A stretch of DNA of 64,000 nucleotides from contig OY720345.1 of assembly GCA_963082975.1 (NCBI GenBank), forward strand, positions 1,997,001 to 2,061,000, given 5' to 3'. The notes below the pieces were generated by a model, which saw only the letters and a program-made list of their open reading frames with translations, searched no databases and was not told where the DNA came from. The stretch comes from Labia minor (lineage: Eukaryota > Arthropoda > Insecta > Dermaptera > Spongiphoridae). The position numbers and the translations under genes are program-made. Below are positions 22,501 through 33,744 of the stretch, in pieces. Every line of letters begins with the position of its first letter. Position 1 is the stretch's first letter.

Positions 22501-24541
22501 TCTATATATATAAAGGAGACTGTTTGTATGTATGTATGTAATTCGTTTACTTTTTTGCTGTCATAGTTTAATATGTTAAAATGTAAGTTATTTACATTTT
22601 AACATAAAATAGAAAATATATTATTTAAGGATTAAAGAATAAAAATAGAAAGTAAATTAGTGAATATTTTAAAAATTAGACAATTTGTGGAAATTGAAAT
22701 AACTAAGAAATGAGAGGTGGAGGGGATGAGGAGAGAGGTGAGAGTGTGTGTGAGCGGGAGAGAGAGAGATTTAAAGTTTATATATAGTTCTCCGTGTTGT
22801 TCATTCAAGAGCCAGGCGTGGCCCACTGACTGGCGGACTCATTTTACACAATGTATATAACTAGCAATCAAAGAATTATTATAATATTTAACTTTTTATT
22901 TTAAATTCTAATATTCAAATATCATTTCAATTAAATAATTTATTCTAAAAGTTCTCATTTTAATTAATATAATAAAATATTTAAATCATATTTAACTTAA
23001 ATTATTTTGTATTTATTCTTTCCATATTTGAATAGGTACTTCTTTTATTTTAAGGGAGGGAATTAACTATGATCTAAAAAAATTAATAAATGAACTTAAT
23101 AATAAAAAATCAAATAAATCCATTAATTTAAATTAATACTATTAATGAATGTATATATTGTTAATTTATCTTTAGTTTTATCAATACTTTTATACCGTTA
23201 ATTTTTATAAATTAATTTTTATAAATTGTCTCAAGTCTCTAACTTTGCATTTTCTCAAATTTTATTATAATTAAAAATATTCAATAAAAATCAAACAATG
23301 AAATTAAAATATCGAAATGAAATGATCAAGAAATATTATACTCTATTATAACATATACAATACTTATAAACTATAGGCGGAGGAAATATTAGACGATATC
23401 ATTGCGGGTTCATGCCAAATCGATCAACATTAATTAAGATATTTTCATTATGACAGATATTAAAAAAACCGCGAATTCAATATCTCTGTTCACTAATTAT
23501 TTGTAGACTTTAGTAAAACCTACGCATGACTCAATAGATCCGGATAAACTTTTTCAAATTTTGATCTTAAAATTTATCTTGAAGGTAGTAAAGAAAGAGT
23601 AAGATGTGGAAATCAATTGTAAAATATTAGGTGACCCAGACGACTTAAATATAATAGGAGATTCGGCAATTGCAATTACAGATAGCGAGGAAAAATTAAT
23701 CGAGGTAGGAAAAGAGATGAGGTTTGAAATTAATAATGATAAATAAATATATTTAGAAACAAACAGGAGCAGTATTAACATACAAAATGTAGAATTTGAA
23801 TATGTAGAAAAATTGAATGTAATCACGAAGGATAATAATATTTGAGAAGAATTGAAATCGAAGTTGCAATCGGAAAACGCCTGTTATCATGCAGTAAAGA
23901 GGCTTATCTCATCAAAATTATTATAAAAGGGAATGAAAATTAAAATATATAAAACAATTATTTTGTCTGTTGTATTATATGAGTGTTAGACATGGTCTAT
24001 GATCTTTGGAGATGAGAGTGGATTCAGAGAATAGGATTCTCCCCAGCATTTATGGGCCAAAGAAAGATGAGTACATCAGGGAATGACGTACGAGAGATGG
24101 AACAGAGGCTCAGGATAAGGACACTTGGAGAAATGTGGTTGTAGCTGCCAAGAACTTTCGAGTACCGTTGAGCCACGCATGGTCTATGACCCTGGGAGAT
24201 GAGAGTAGATTCAGATTATTCTTTCCAGCATTTATTGGCCAAAGAAAGATGAGGTCACCGGGGACACTTGGAGAAATGTGGTTGTAGCTGCCAAGAACTT
24301 TCGAGTAGATAGATATAACATATTCAATAATAATATATATAATTAATTTACTAAATAAATTAAAATATATTTTAAATAATCACACAATAAGAAATGAATG
24401 TTTTATGTTATACATTGTTTGAAACAAAATGGATGAAAACCTTTTACTACTTTCAACCAAATACTATGTACCACTCGGGGGTACAGGGGGCGGAGCCCCC
24501 GTCTAGATGTGAAGAGCGACGAAGGAGCTCTGAGCAGCTAG
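22501..24541 (+). mobile_element. Helitron carrying a captured LINE fragment
   Basis: Starts TCTATATATATAAAGGAGAC after an A and ends CTAG before a T; the terminal hairpin is degraded (GAGCGACGAAGGAGCTC). The body shares its first part with 40340-41200 and its last part with 43110-43775, 54605-54788 and 62036-62960. From about 23060 to 24320 it contains plus-strand LINE reverse-transcriptase remains. No Rep/helicase gene is present, so it depends on another element for movement. Confidence 0.8.
23385..24320 (+). pseudogene. LINE reverse-transcriptase remnant inside the Helitron
   Basis: Broken frames give GFMPNRSTLIKI, LFVDFSKTYDSIDPDKLF (the FVDFxKAFDS motif of reverse transcriptases), DSEEKLIEVGKEMRFEIN and KTIILSVVLYEC, in the usual order of a non-LTR retrotransposon. 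Several stops and frame changes show it is dead. The last part is duplicated in tandem: 23990-24175 resembles 24176-24305. Related endings occur at 30160-30290, 38785-39010 and 63555-63845. Confidence 0.7.
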
Positions 24542-24709
24542 TTTCAATAATAAAAACAAATCATTAATCAATCAATCATTATTATAAAATATTCTCTCTT
24601 TTAATGGTTACGAATTAAAAATCAAATAAAAATATATATATATTAATAATAATAATAATAATAATAATAGACTCTTCAGTGGTTTAGTGGTTAGCACGAC
24701 AGTCTACCA

Positions 24710-25171
24710 CAGAGGTTCTTAAACTGTGGTCCGCGGACCCCTGGGGGTCCGCGAAGACTCTACTGGGGGTCCGCAAAGCCATCGTACAGGTACACGAGAA
24801 AATGATGAGTCAGTTAAAACTTTATTTAATATAAAAGGAGCGATGGCATGGCTTTGTGAGGAAACAGAGATCAAATACCAAAATTCAACGAAATGTGCAA
24901 GAAAACTATTGCTACCGTTTCCATCTTCATATTTAGCTGAATTTTCTTTCTTCAATATAATTTCTAATAAAATGTGTTCTACAATATGCAAAAAAATCGT
25001 TATTCACCAATCACTGTTAGAAATATTCAACATATATCCTTGTTCTTATGAGATCGTAAGCCAGAAATTAACTAATAAAATGACGTAAAGTACCTAAAGT
25101 TGGGATGGGGTCCGTCAAAAAAAATTTCTCCAAGTGGGGGTCCGCGGAGTACATAAGTTTAAGAACCTCTG
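24710..25171 (+). mobile_element. hAT element (ZBED5/SCAND3-like), deleted
   Basis: Ends CAGAGGTTCTTAAACTGTGG and TTAAGAACCTCTG, with the 8-bp duplication GTCTACCA at 24702-24709 and 25172-25179. Subterminal GGGGGTCCGCG repeats lie at both ends. The body keeps only the transposase dimerisation segment. A second copy is at 40453-40892. Confidence 0.9.
24790..24985 (+). pseudogene. hAT transposase dimerisation-region fragment
   Basis: The frame reads [13 protein letters not shown] and then [17 protein letters not shown], equivalent to the LLPFPTTYLxExGFS motif near the carboxyl end of ZBED5/SCAND3-type hAT transposases. The catalytic part is absent. Confidence 0.75.
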
Positions 25172-25361
25172 GTCTACCACATTGAAGACTCAAGGTCGGG
25201 ACTAGGGAAATTCAATAATTAATAATTTCTCTTTAAATCTCTGCTTGATACTCAGGTTCTATTCGCAAATAAAAATAATATTAATTAGTAAGTGTAACAA
25301 CTCGATAATAATAACAATAGATAAATTTTATTTAATGATTTGACTGCTCATCAAATCAAAA

Positions 25362-25971
25362 TAAGCTGGAGTGTCTCCACTCGACTATCTCGCAATTTGA
25401 ATTGGATTATATATATATATATTGGATATATTATATTTAAATTTAATTTAATTAATTTTATAAATTATAAATAATAAATATTAAACCAGCGCATGTTTGG
25501 CTTTTTATTGATGGCACCATGGCACGTGTTGGCGCGTGAGATTTGCAGTATTAAAAAATTAATTCTGGTACTTTCAGCAATTCAATCAAGCTGAAATTCT
25601 ATATATAGCAGTTTTATACAATTATTAATCATGTGAAAAACTATCAAACATATATTTATTTATTTTTACGGTCACTTTAAAGAAAAAAAAATCAAAACGT
25701 TGTAGGTAAATGGTCCTCTTTCAAATGAGCTAGCTATATTTCTCAAAAGATGATAGAAAACTATGAATTTTGAATAATGTCCATGTACCAAATTTCATCA
25801 TTCTAGCTCAAACAGTTTTTGCATAATCTTGTCTACATACATACATACACACACACACATTTTTCTCAACCTTAGTGAAAATGATTCAGGAACCATCAAA
25901 ACGTATAAAAACATCAAAATCTCAACATCGAAAATTTTCGTGATCGCAATACTATCTCTTACCAGATAGTA
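25362..25971 (+). repeat. R1 repeat, full-length copy
   Basis: From GCTGGAGTGTCTCCACTCGA to ATCTCTTACCAGATAGTAAA. It contains CACGTGTTGGCGCGTGAG, ACCAAATTTCATCATTCTAG and an ACACACAC run. The inverted partner is 30831-31443. The family looks like a non-autonomous element of about 600 bp; its class is unknown. Confidence 0.75.
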
Positions 25972-26279
25972 AAAAGTTTAACCAAATTTTTTAAAAATTT
26001 CTTTTTTTATTTACACATTTAATGGATTATGTTGGTAAGAAGCTGTTTTTAGTAATTTTTTTTGTCATTATATATTTTGATATTAGCATGATTTTGTTGC
26101 TAGTGTGTCCCTTGATTAATTGCTACAAATTATACAGTAATACCAACTATATGATCTATAATAGACGTGCAATTGTGTGTAGGAGTATCAAACCGGCAGA
26201 TAAGTATTTATTCTGTTGCTAAATGCCCCCTAAAATATTAATTTTTATTTTCTTATTTTTTTTAAATTTATCTTATCTT

Positions 26280-27165
26280 ATTATGCTAGCTAAAATTGTA
26301 TATATGTATTTATCTATATATCATGGTTCTCAAAAACCGCTCTAACGATTTTTTTCAAATTCACACTAGATATAGTATTTATAAAGAAAAATTAAGTTTT
26401 ATTGATGATATCTCTTGAAACATTCAGCTTCATTATTAATTTCTTAATTGAAAATTATATATGGAAAACGTCAAAATTGGCCTCCATTTTTATTTGTATT
26501 AATATTTTTTTTTATTTAAAATATTTTAAAATTTATTATTTAATTTCGAAATAAAATTAAAAATATTTATTTTTAATAAAATATATATAGATATTTATTA
26601 ATCTCTCTCAAAAAAAAAAAAAATAAAATAAAAAACATCAAATCTGCCTGCTAAGACAGTAAAAAAATGACAATTTTTTATCTAAATATATTTAGTCAAG
26701 ATGGTAAAGTGATGTTTTAACGAGTGGATTTCGTCGGTTCGAAACTCTCCGGGTGAATCGTTATTTAAAAATGAAAATGAAAATAATGAATTTGTTATTT
26801 TTTTTCTTTTTATCTATTGTTTACATTTTAATAAATTACTATTTTATATTTATTTATTCATTGTTCTTTTATTAAATTTAATATTTATTAATATTATTTA
26901 TTATTAATTTATATATTGATGACATCACAAATGACATTTATATTGAAATTTGACTCCCGCCTTTTTTTAAAGAATATTGTATTAATATTTTTTTTATATT
27001 TAAAATATTTTAAAATTTTTTATTTAATTTCGAAATAAAATTAAAAATATATATTTTAATAATATTTTATAATTATAAATTACGATATATATTTATCAAT
27101 AATAATGAATTTTTTTTTTTTAACTTAATTACAGAGCCGAGGCTCGGGGTCCCGGTATGATCTTA
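26280..27165 (+). repeat. R2 repeat with tRNA-like head
   Basis: Begins TATTATGCTAGCTAAAATTG, carries the B-box-like GGTTCGAAACTC at 26736-26747 after AAGATGGTAAAGTG (A-box-like), and ends with GAGCCGAGGCTCGGGGTCCC near 27155. A diverged tandem continuation lies at 26940-27110. Confidence 0.6.
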
Positions 27166-27794
27166 ATATATTGTGAGAATTAGATAAATAATGTAGAGAG
27201 AAAAAAATATTTAAAAATAGATATTTATTTAAATGAAATAAAATTATTTAATTTACAGAATGAAAATGTCTATAATAATGTCTAAACATTTTTTCTTTAT
27301 AATTTTACATTATAATAATACTAATTACAGTAGTTATAATATATGGGGAATTTTCAACTTTGACTGCCGATTTGACCATGTTCCCAAACGAATTTTAAAA
27401 AAACCAAGACCACTTTACATTTACACATTTTAAGCTCTAATCGAATCCAAAATCAAAATTTAAAAAATCGAAAAACAAACTCACAGATATATAGATTTTA
27501 TAAATGAACATTTATACAATTTATTTTAATTAATTTGAAACATTTTAGGAAACAAATTTTGAATGGGTCATTTTTAGAAATCCCATTTAACAATTATAAT
27601 AAATAATTAAAAAATTGTAAAATTTTTAAAGTATATAAAAATAAATTGTATAAATTGGTTAAAGGGTCGAGTGATAGTTCGGTGTCCCAGGTATATATTT
27701 TATATTAACACGCCTACTTTTCTGTATAATAAAGATATAAAGAATCATATTTTAATTTTTATATAACCAAGAAATCATTTTTTCACTTAAAATA
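27166..27794. other. AT-rich interval with an R2 fragment
   Basis: TTAAAGGGTCGAGTGATAGTTCGGTGTCCCAGGT (27658-27691) is the R2 middle region in reverse. The rest is unassigned. Confidence 0.45.
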
Positions 27795-27905
27795 TAGTTG
27801 TAAAGCCCAAATCTCCGATCCATATAACATCATCGACTGGGCCGCTACCAAAAGGAGTCTTCTCTTGCTCTGACTAGGGCCACCGGTATTTGCCATTAGT
27901 CTCGA
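27795..27905 (-). pseudogene. LINE reverse-transcriptase fragment (R1-like)
   Basis: The minus strand reads RLMANTGGPSQSKRRLLLVA and then QSMMLYGSEIW, the conserved carboxyl part of the reverse transcriptase in R1/Jockey-type LINEs. Only about 37 residues survive, isolated in AT-rich DNA. Confidence 0.75.
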
Positions 27906-28344
27906 AAAAATAATATTAAATTTTATATAAATTTATAAATTAGAATATTTGAATTTGTTTAAATTTTAACACATGTAATCAATCATATGCATAAAAAATA
28001 GAAAATTTTGAAAATCAACTTGGTATTAAATTCAGAAAAAAAAAATACTCATATATAGAATATATAGACTATTCGAATATAATTGAAACTCTTTCTCTCC
28101 CTCTATTTTAAATTTGAAAAAACGGAGTGTTAAGAAATTAAGATTCCTTATACAACATGGATGGTTAAATGAATTGGGCTCCCTACCTCCCTGACAAATT
28201 CACATTAAAAATGTTTATAATATTTTAGTTTATTAAATCAAACTATTATTTTTTTATTTCAATATTTTTAATGTTAATACAATAATTTTTATTTTATAAT
28301 CTATAAAATAATTTAATTATTTTTAAAAACAACGGTCTTCAATT

Positions 28345-28672
28345 ACAATTTTTTTACTCTCTACTGACTGTTCATTTCATAACTGAAAATAGTGTCGAAT
28401 AGAAATAGACGATATTACTTGGATTAATCTTATTATGCTAGCTAAAATTGTTTGTTTGTATTATTGAGGACCCCAGTTCAATTCATTTTAATCAGATTGA
28501 TGCAATGATGCAACATTTAATAATTGTAATAAATAATTAATTGTAGATTAATATTTTTTAAAGGGTCGAGCGACAACTCGGTGTCCCAGGTATTAATATT
28601 ACCAGCCAAACCCAATAATAATGAATCATTTTTTTTAACTTAAGTACCGAGCCGAGGCTCGGGGTCCCGGTA
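28345..28672 (-). repeat. R2 repeat copy
   Basis: The reverse of 42356-42690: it ends (on this strand) with GTACCGAGCCGAGGCTCGGG and starts in TTACTCTCTACTGACTGTTC. Confidence 0.75.
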
Positions 28673-28788
28673 CTAATTACTTATAAGCTTGGGATGGTTT
28701 ATATTTTAATATATTCAACATTTATTTTGAATTTAACCTTTAATAATTTCAATTTCTTTTCAATTTCTTTATTACTTTCTTGTTTTTA

Positions 28789-29412
28789 CCGACCGACGAT
28801 AGTAAGGGAGGTATTGTTTTCACACCAAATTTCACAAGTGGAGATTTTTACATATCTCCACGAATCATGCATTTTCTAAACAGAAAAAACTATTTTTAGC
28901 ATGATGTCTGTCCGTCTGTCCGTATAGATGTGTACAGCCTGAACGGCTCAACGGATTTTGATGAAATTTGGTATATTTACTTAATGCATCAGTGGGATGA
29001 ATGGATCAACTTTTGGTGCAAATCCGGAAACCGGAAGTGGTAGTATTAGCGATCGACGATAGGAAGGGGGAAGGGTGATTTTCACACCAAATTTCACATG
29101 AGGAGATTTTTTACATATCATCACGAATCATTCACTTTGTATTGGTTTTAACATCGATAAAAATCATCTTTATTAGTTTTATTCTTAATTTAAAATTATA
29201 TTACATCATCCAGGCATTCATGACGTCACAGCCTGTTCATACATATATATTATAAATAAAATAAAATTAAAAATATTTATGTTATATCCATCCAAATCTG
29301 TTTTTTATTACATTAATAGATATAATAAAATTATTTGAAATTGTTTCTGTAGCTGGAAATTAATTTATTTCAAACCGTCGGTCGGTTCTGCGTCTGCTGG
29401 CCACAGGTCAAC
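28789..29412 (+). repeat. R3 repeat, complete monomer
   Basis: ACCGACCGACGATAGTAAGG to GGCCACAGGTCAACTT. It contains ACCAAATTTCACATGAGGAG, ACCGGAAGTGG and two CACGAATCAT segments. It shows the uninterrupted target (ACCGTCGGTCGG) that was split by the Transib-like element in the dimer. Confidence 0.8.
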
Positions 29413-29689
29413 TTATTATTTAATATTTCTTCAATGACTCTAACTATATCTTTATATATTTTCCTCTATTATTTGTTACATAAAATGAATATCTAAATTT
29501 AAAGAGTTAAATGAATTATGTAAGAAAAATATACACATGCATATCATGCCAAGTATTATGTGTTCGATTAGTTAAATAATACATTAATTAATTGACTCAC
29601 CGTATCATTATTAAGTAAAAAGTTTAGTGACTTCAAAAGATTTATAATAATAAAAAGCACATAGTATAAACATAGAGATAGAAATGATA

Positions 29690-30292
29690 ATAGAGAAATT
29701 TAAAAATAATAAAGCACCAGAGAAAAGGATAGAACTAATGCAAATATCTTAATATAAAAAAAGAATAAGAATTGAAAAATATAGAAATAAAATATTTAGA
29801 TGACTACTATAGTCACCAAAGATAATAATATTCTAGAGGTACTTCAATTAAGGTTGTTAATGTTATTATTCTATAAAGGAAGTCATCAAAATTTTTAGAG
29901 AATCAAAATTAAAATAAATTATAAATTATAATAATAATATAATAATAATAATAGTGGTAATAATAGTATTATATAGGTGTGAGGCGTGATCTATGGCCTT
30001 AGGAGATGAGGGTAGATCTAGAGAATTTGAAAATAGGATTATAAGACCAAAGAAAGATTAAATTTCTGGGGTATGGCTGTAACTGCATAACGATGATTTG
30101 CGTGACCTCTAGGCATCTCTAAACATAATTAGTGTATTAAAAGCGAGAAGGATGCCATGGGTAGGACATGTGGCAAGAATGGGAGAAGAAAGTCTGGCAA
30201 AAAGCTTATTGGTGGGAAGACCGATTAAGAAAAGACCAGTTGGCCATAATCTTTAGAGTTGTATAAAGATACAGAGATAGATAGATAGATTA
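29690..30292 (+). pseudogene. LINE remnant with GATA tail
   Basis: Broken frames: IEKFKNNKAPEK (early reverse transcriptase) and, near the 3' end, [20 protein letters not shown], the typical RxRWxGHVARM ending of endonuclease/reverse-transcriptase LINEs. The 3' end is a (GATA)n tract at 30276-30290. Many stops. Confidence 0.7.
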
Positions 30293-30830
30293 TTAATTTT
30301 TCATGTTGATAGTATTTCTTTTATTAGAATTTTTCTTTTTTTCTTTTTTTTTTTTTTATTTATCGTCATCATCATCATCATCATCATCACCAATATATTC
30401 TAGAAAAACATAATACATATATTAAATATCAATGCGTCAATGCGTCAATGCGTCAAATATATCTCTAAAACTAATACGGAAAAATTGTAAATTCATAAGT
30501 AGGTTAACATCATGTACATTAAAGCAATGAATTAAATTTTAATCAAGAATCTATTTATAATTTCTTGATGAATGATAATCTAAATTCAATACATTCAATT
30601 CTTTTTTAATTTTTAATAAAATTTCTTATAAAATTTCACTACCATTCATAATGCTTTTTAAACAAATATTTGTTGAGGTACCTGGGAATTAATTAACGCT
30701 TTCCCTAAAAATTAACAAAAAATATATAATTATTTAGATTGTTTTATTTTTGAGATTTATTTTATCCATGTAATATGACATCACAATCTTTGAAAGTTTG
30801 AAATTTTCTGTTGTTATTTTTTTACTATCT
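30293..30830. other. AT-rich interval with microsatellites
   Basis: Poly-T near 30345-30357, (ATC)n at 30366-30389, and three units of TCAATGCG at 30430-30456. No gene seen. Confidence 0.5.
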
Positions 30831-31443
30831 CGCCAGAGATAGTATTGCGATCATGAAGATTTTGATGTTTTTATAGGTTTTGAAGGTCCCTGAGTTATTT
30901 TCACTAAGGTTGAGAAAAATATCTGTCTGTGTGTGTGTGTATGTGTATGTGGACAAAATTACGCAAAAACGGTTTGAGCTAGAATCATGAAATTTGGGGT
31001 ACACGGTAATTATTCAAAATTTGTAGTTTTTCTATCATCTTTTGAGAAATATAGCTAGCTCATTTGAAAGAGGACCATTTACCTACAACGTTTTGATTTT
31101 TTTTTCTCTAAAGTGACCGTAAAAATAAATAAATATATGTTTGATCGTTTTTCACATGATTAAAAATTGTATAAAACTACTATATATAGAATTTCAGCCT
31201 AATTGCCTAATCGCTGAAAATACTGGAATTAATTTTTTAACACTGCAAATTCCACGCGCAAACACGTGACGTGGTGCCATCGATAAAGAGCCAAAGCCAC
31301 GCGCTGGTTAATAAATATTATTTATTAATTTTAATTTATAATTTATAATTAATTACATTTAATTTAAATATAATATATTATGTTATTTAATTTAATTTAA
31401 TTTAAATTTGCGAGATAATCGAGTGGAGACACTCCTACTTATT
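30831..31443 (-). repeat. R1 repeat, full-length copy
   Basis: The inverted counterpart of 25362-25971, ending on this strand with GAGTGGAGACACTCC. Confidence 0.75.
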
Positions 31444-32572
31444 TTCTATAAAAGTCCAGAAAATTTTCTAGGTATATTTTTATAAATTCATTATAGAATT
31501 ACACATCTTTAAAGAAATAATATTAAACTTAACGTCTGAAAAAATAAATCATTGAAATTCATTCAAACGCGGAAGGAAGAAGATGACAACCTTTTTGTAA
31601 CACAATTTATTTTTATTATCTAAATTTTATTATTAATATTTTTCCCTATATAAATGAAAAATTGAAAGATAATATAAATTTGAATTAACTTCTATTTTTA
31701 ATAAAAGCAGGTAGTATAGTAATGAATATAATAATATAATTATATGGTTCAATATTTGTTGAGCAATTACTTATTCTTTCATTTTTGTATGTCTGACCCT
31801 TGAAGAAAGAATTGATTATTTTTTTAATAATTTTAATTTTATTTAAAACCTTGACTTTTTTTTATTTGATTCAATTAATTTAATGAAGCTTAAGAAGAAT
31901 ACAATTCCAATAGAAGTGTTTCTATGTTTCACACACAAATTCACTTATTTAATTAAAAAGTGTGATTTATTTCATTAATTCTTTTACATTCACAATAATA
32001 TAATAACTCTTTGAAAATTGTAGTGAAATATATATTACTATATATAGTTATACCTATATACATAATACTATGTATTCAATTGATTATAAAGGAAATTACT
32101 AGTCAATGTGTCGGAAAAGATTTGAATAGGCACTCGAATCAATAATCTGATCAAAGAAAGAGATTTATTCAAGGTTGAAGAATTAGTGGGAGGTGCAATC
32201 CAAAGCATGCATGATTAATCTTCTACAACTATATCTTATATATATATATATATATATATATAGGTTGAAAGAACATTGAACTCTTTGATTGTTATCTTTC
32301 TACCTGAATCTTTTTTTTTTTTTTGCAAAAATGACATCATCAATTTTTAATTAATTATCTATTAAATGTTGCTACCTAATATATACTATACTAATTTATT
32401 TAGCACACACAATTATATGGAATCAATATTTTCCAAATAAAAACTCAAAATTAATACTTTTTAATTTGTAAGCCTTCATCATAAATGAAATAAATATTAC
32501 TTAAATATTATGATTATTTATAATTATTATTATTTTCATTATGATAATTTGTTGTGGTTTTTTCTTTAAAAA
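31444..32572. other. AT-rich interval, nothing recognised
   Basis: Contains a (TA)n run (32235-32262). Frames are short and low in complexity. The unknown 5' exon of the kinesin gene could lie here or further upstream, but none could be identified. Confidence 0.4.
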
Positions 32573-32740
32573 ATGGCATATCAATCCATTTATATCCAAT
32601 CTTTAATCCTTTTTATCTCGAAAACTAGAAGTTTACCCAAGAATTGCCTAAGGAAAAAGTTTCTTAGAATTAATCAAAGAATCAACTGGCGAAGTTTCAT
32701 CAAATTCTGCGAGGTGAAGGGGCGGCTATATATATTTACC
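32573..32740 (+). repeat. Repeat fragment shared with the foldback at 41203-42293
   Basis: ATCTCGAAAACTAGAAGTTT through TCAACTGGCGAAGTTTCATC and TTCTGCGAGGTG is nearly identical to 41805-41935. Its short open frame is therefore repeat-derived. Confidence 0.75.
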
Positions 32741-32798
32741 AAATTGTTTATTAAATATTATAAATAACTAAATTTTTAGAAATTATTATTAAAAATCT

Positions 32799-33040
32799 GG
32801 AGTGTCTCCACTCGACTATCTCGCAAATTTGAGAAATGGATTAAATAACATAGTATATTATATCTAAATTAAATTTAATTAAATATAAATTATAAATTAA
32901 AATTAATAAATAATATTTATCAAACCAGCGTGTGTTTGGCTCTTTGTTGATGGCACCATCTCACGTGCTGGCGCGTGATGGGCAGTCATGTTAAAAAATT
33001 GATTCTGGAATTTTCAGCGATTTATTCAAGCTGAAAATAT
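32799..33040 (+). repeat. R1 repeat, partial copy
   Basis: GGAGTGTCTCCACTCGACTA, then AACCAGCGTGTGTTTGGCTC and CACGTGCTGGCGCGTGA. Truncated after TTATTCAAGCTGAAA. A further R1 start without the rest lies at 37859-37905. Confidence 0.75.
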
Positions 33041-33174
33041 ATAGTAGTGATAAATAATTGAGTAATTAAACTAAAAATAAAAACTAAGATAATATAATTT
33101 AGTCATTTTAATTCAAGTTTTAAAAATATGTTTTTTTTTTATAATTTATATATATATATATATATAATGTATAT

Positions 33175-33447
33175 CAGCGGTCGCCAAACTTTTTGACCTC
33201 ACGGACCAGTTAATTCATAATTTAAATCCCGCGGACCACACACTAATCGGATTTTTTAAGTGTTAAATATATTTATTAATAAAATTGTGATCAAAGAACA
33301 CATAAAATAACTTATCACGTAGTGTTATGAATTGAATAATGTTTTAATGCATCTTAAAACATAACTTAACATGATGAGTAAGTATATTCCACATTTTTCT
33401 GCGGACCAGCGAAATTTTCTCGCGGACCACCACTTTGGCAACCGCTG
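33175..33447. mobile_element. hAT MITE
   Basis: Ends CAGCGGTCGCCAAACTTTTT and CTTTGGCAACCGCTG, subterminal CGCGGACCAC, and the 8-bp duplication ATGTATAT at 33167-33174 and 33448-33455. 273 bp without coding. It sits about 200 bp before the first recognised kinesin exon. A deleted copy is at 45115-45265. Confidence 0.9.
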
Positions 33448-33654
33448 ATGTATATTACTCAATTCAAATAACATGAATTCTTCTTAAATATTCAGTTTAG
33501 TCAATACATATCCTATCAACTTCACCAATATTCATTCTATCATTTTTCGTATGATTATTATTATTCCCCGACATAAATAATATTCACTTATGAAATATAC
33601 ATGCATGTATTGTATGTAATTTAAATTAAAAACTATTAAATTTTCTTTTTATAG

Positions 33655-33744
33655 AACAAGTAGTGTGGATAATTTGGAACAGAGTCTTTCAAATTCAAAA
33701 GGTCTTCTTTTACCTGATGAAGACAACATCAACGTTGTTGTAAG
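33655..33744 (+). CDS. KIF12: KIF12 first recognised exon
   Basis: After TTTTTATAG; ends AAG, then GTAAAC. It codes [10 protein letters not shown] and then the first motor strand (NINVVVR). It starts with the last base of a codon, so at least one coding exon lies upstream. Confidence 0.85.

Larger units (their letters stand above)
24671..25270 (+). repeat. tRNA-derived SINE split by a hAT element
   Basis: GTGGTTTAGTGGTTAGCACGA (24680-24700) is a clear tRNA-like A-box region. After the hAT insertion the sequence resumes at 25180 with CACATTGAAGACTCAAGGTCGGG, a diverged B-box region, and an AT-rich tail. Removing the insertion and one copy of GTCTACCA restores a continuous tRNA-like head. Confidence 0.65.

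Noticed and set aside
22632-22826. 64-codon minus-strand frame (also 40902-41096)
   Set aside because: Part of the duplicated Helitron body; a serine- and threonine-rich shadow of GAGAGA-type sequence.
24719-24991. Minus-strand frame in the hAT copies (also 40462-40737)
   Set aside because: Present in two copies only because the element is repeated; the plus strand carries the recognisable transposase motif LLPFPSSYL.
30366-30456. CRISPR-like short repeats
   Set aside because: Units of 3 and 8 bases in direct contact without spacers are microsatellites.
32573-32767. 64-codon plus-strand frame as a 5' exon of KIF12
   Set aside because: Its sequence is a copy of the foldback interior at 41808-41935 and has no suitable donor.
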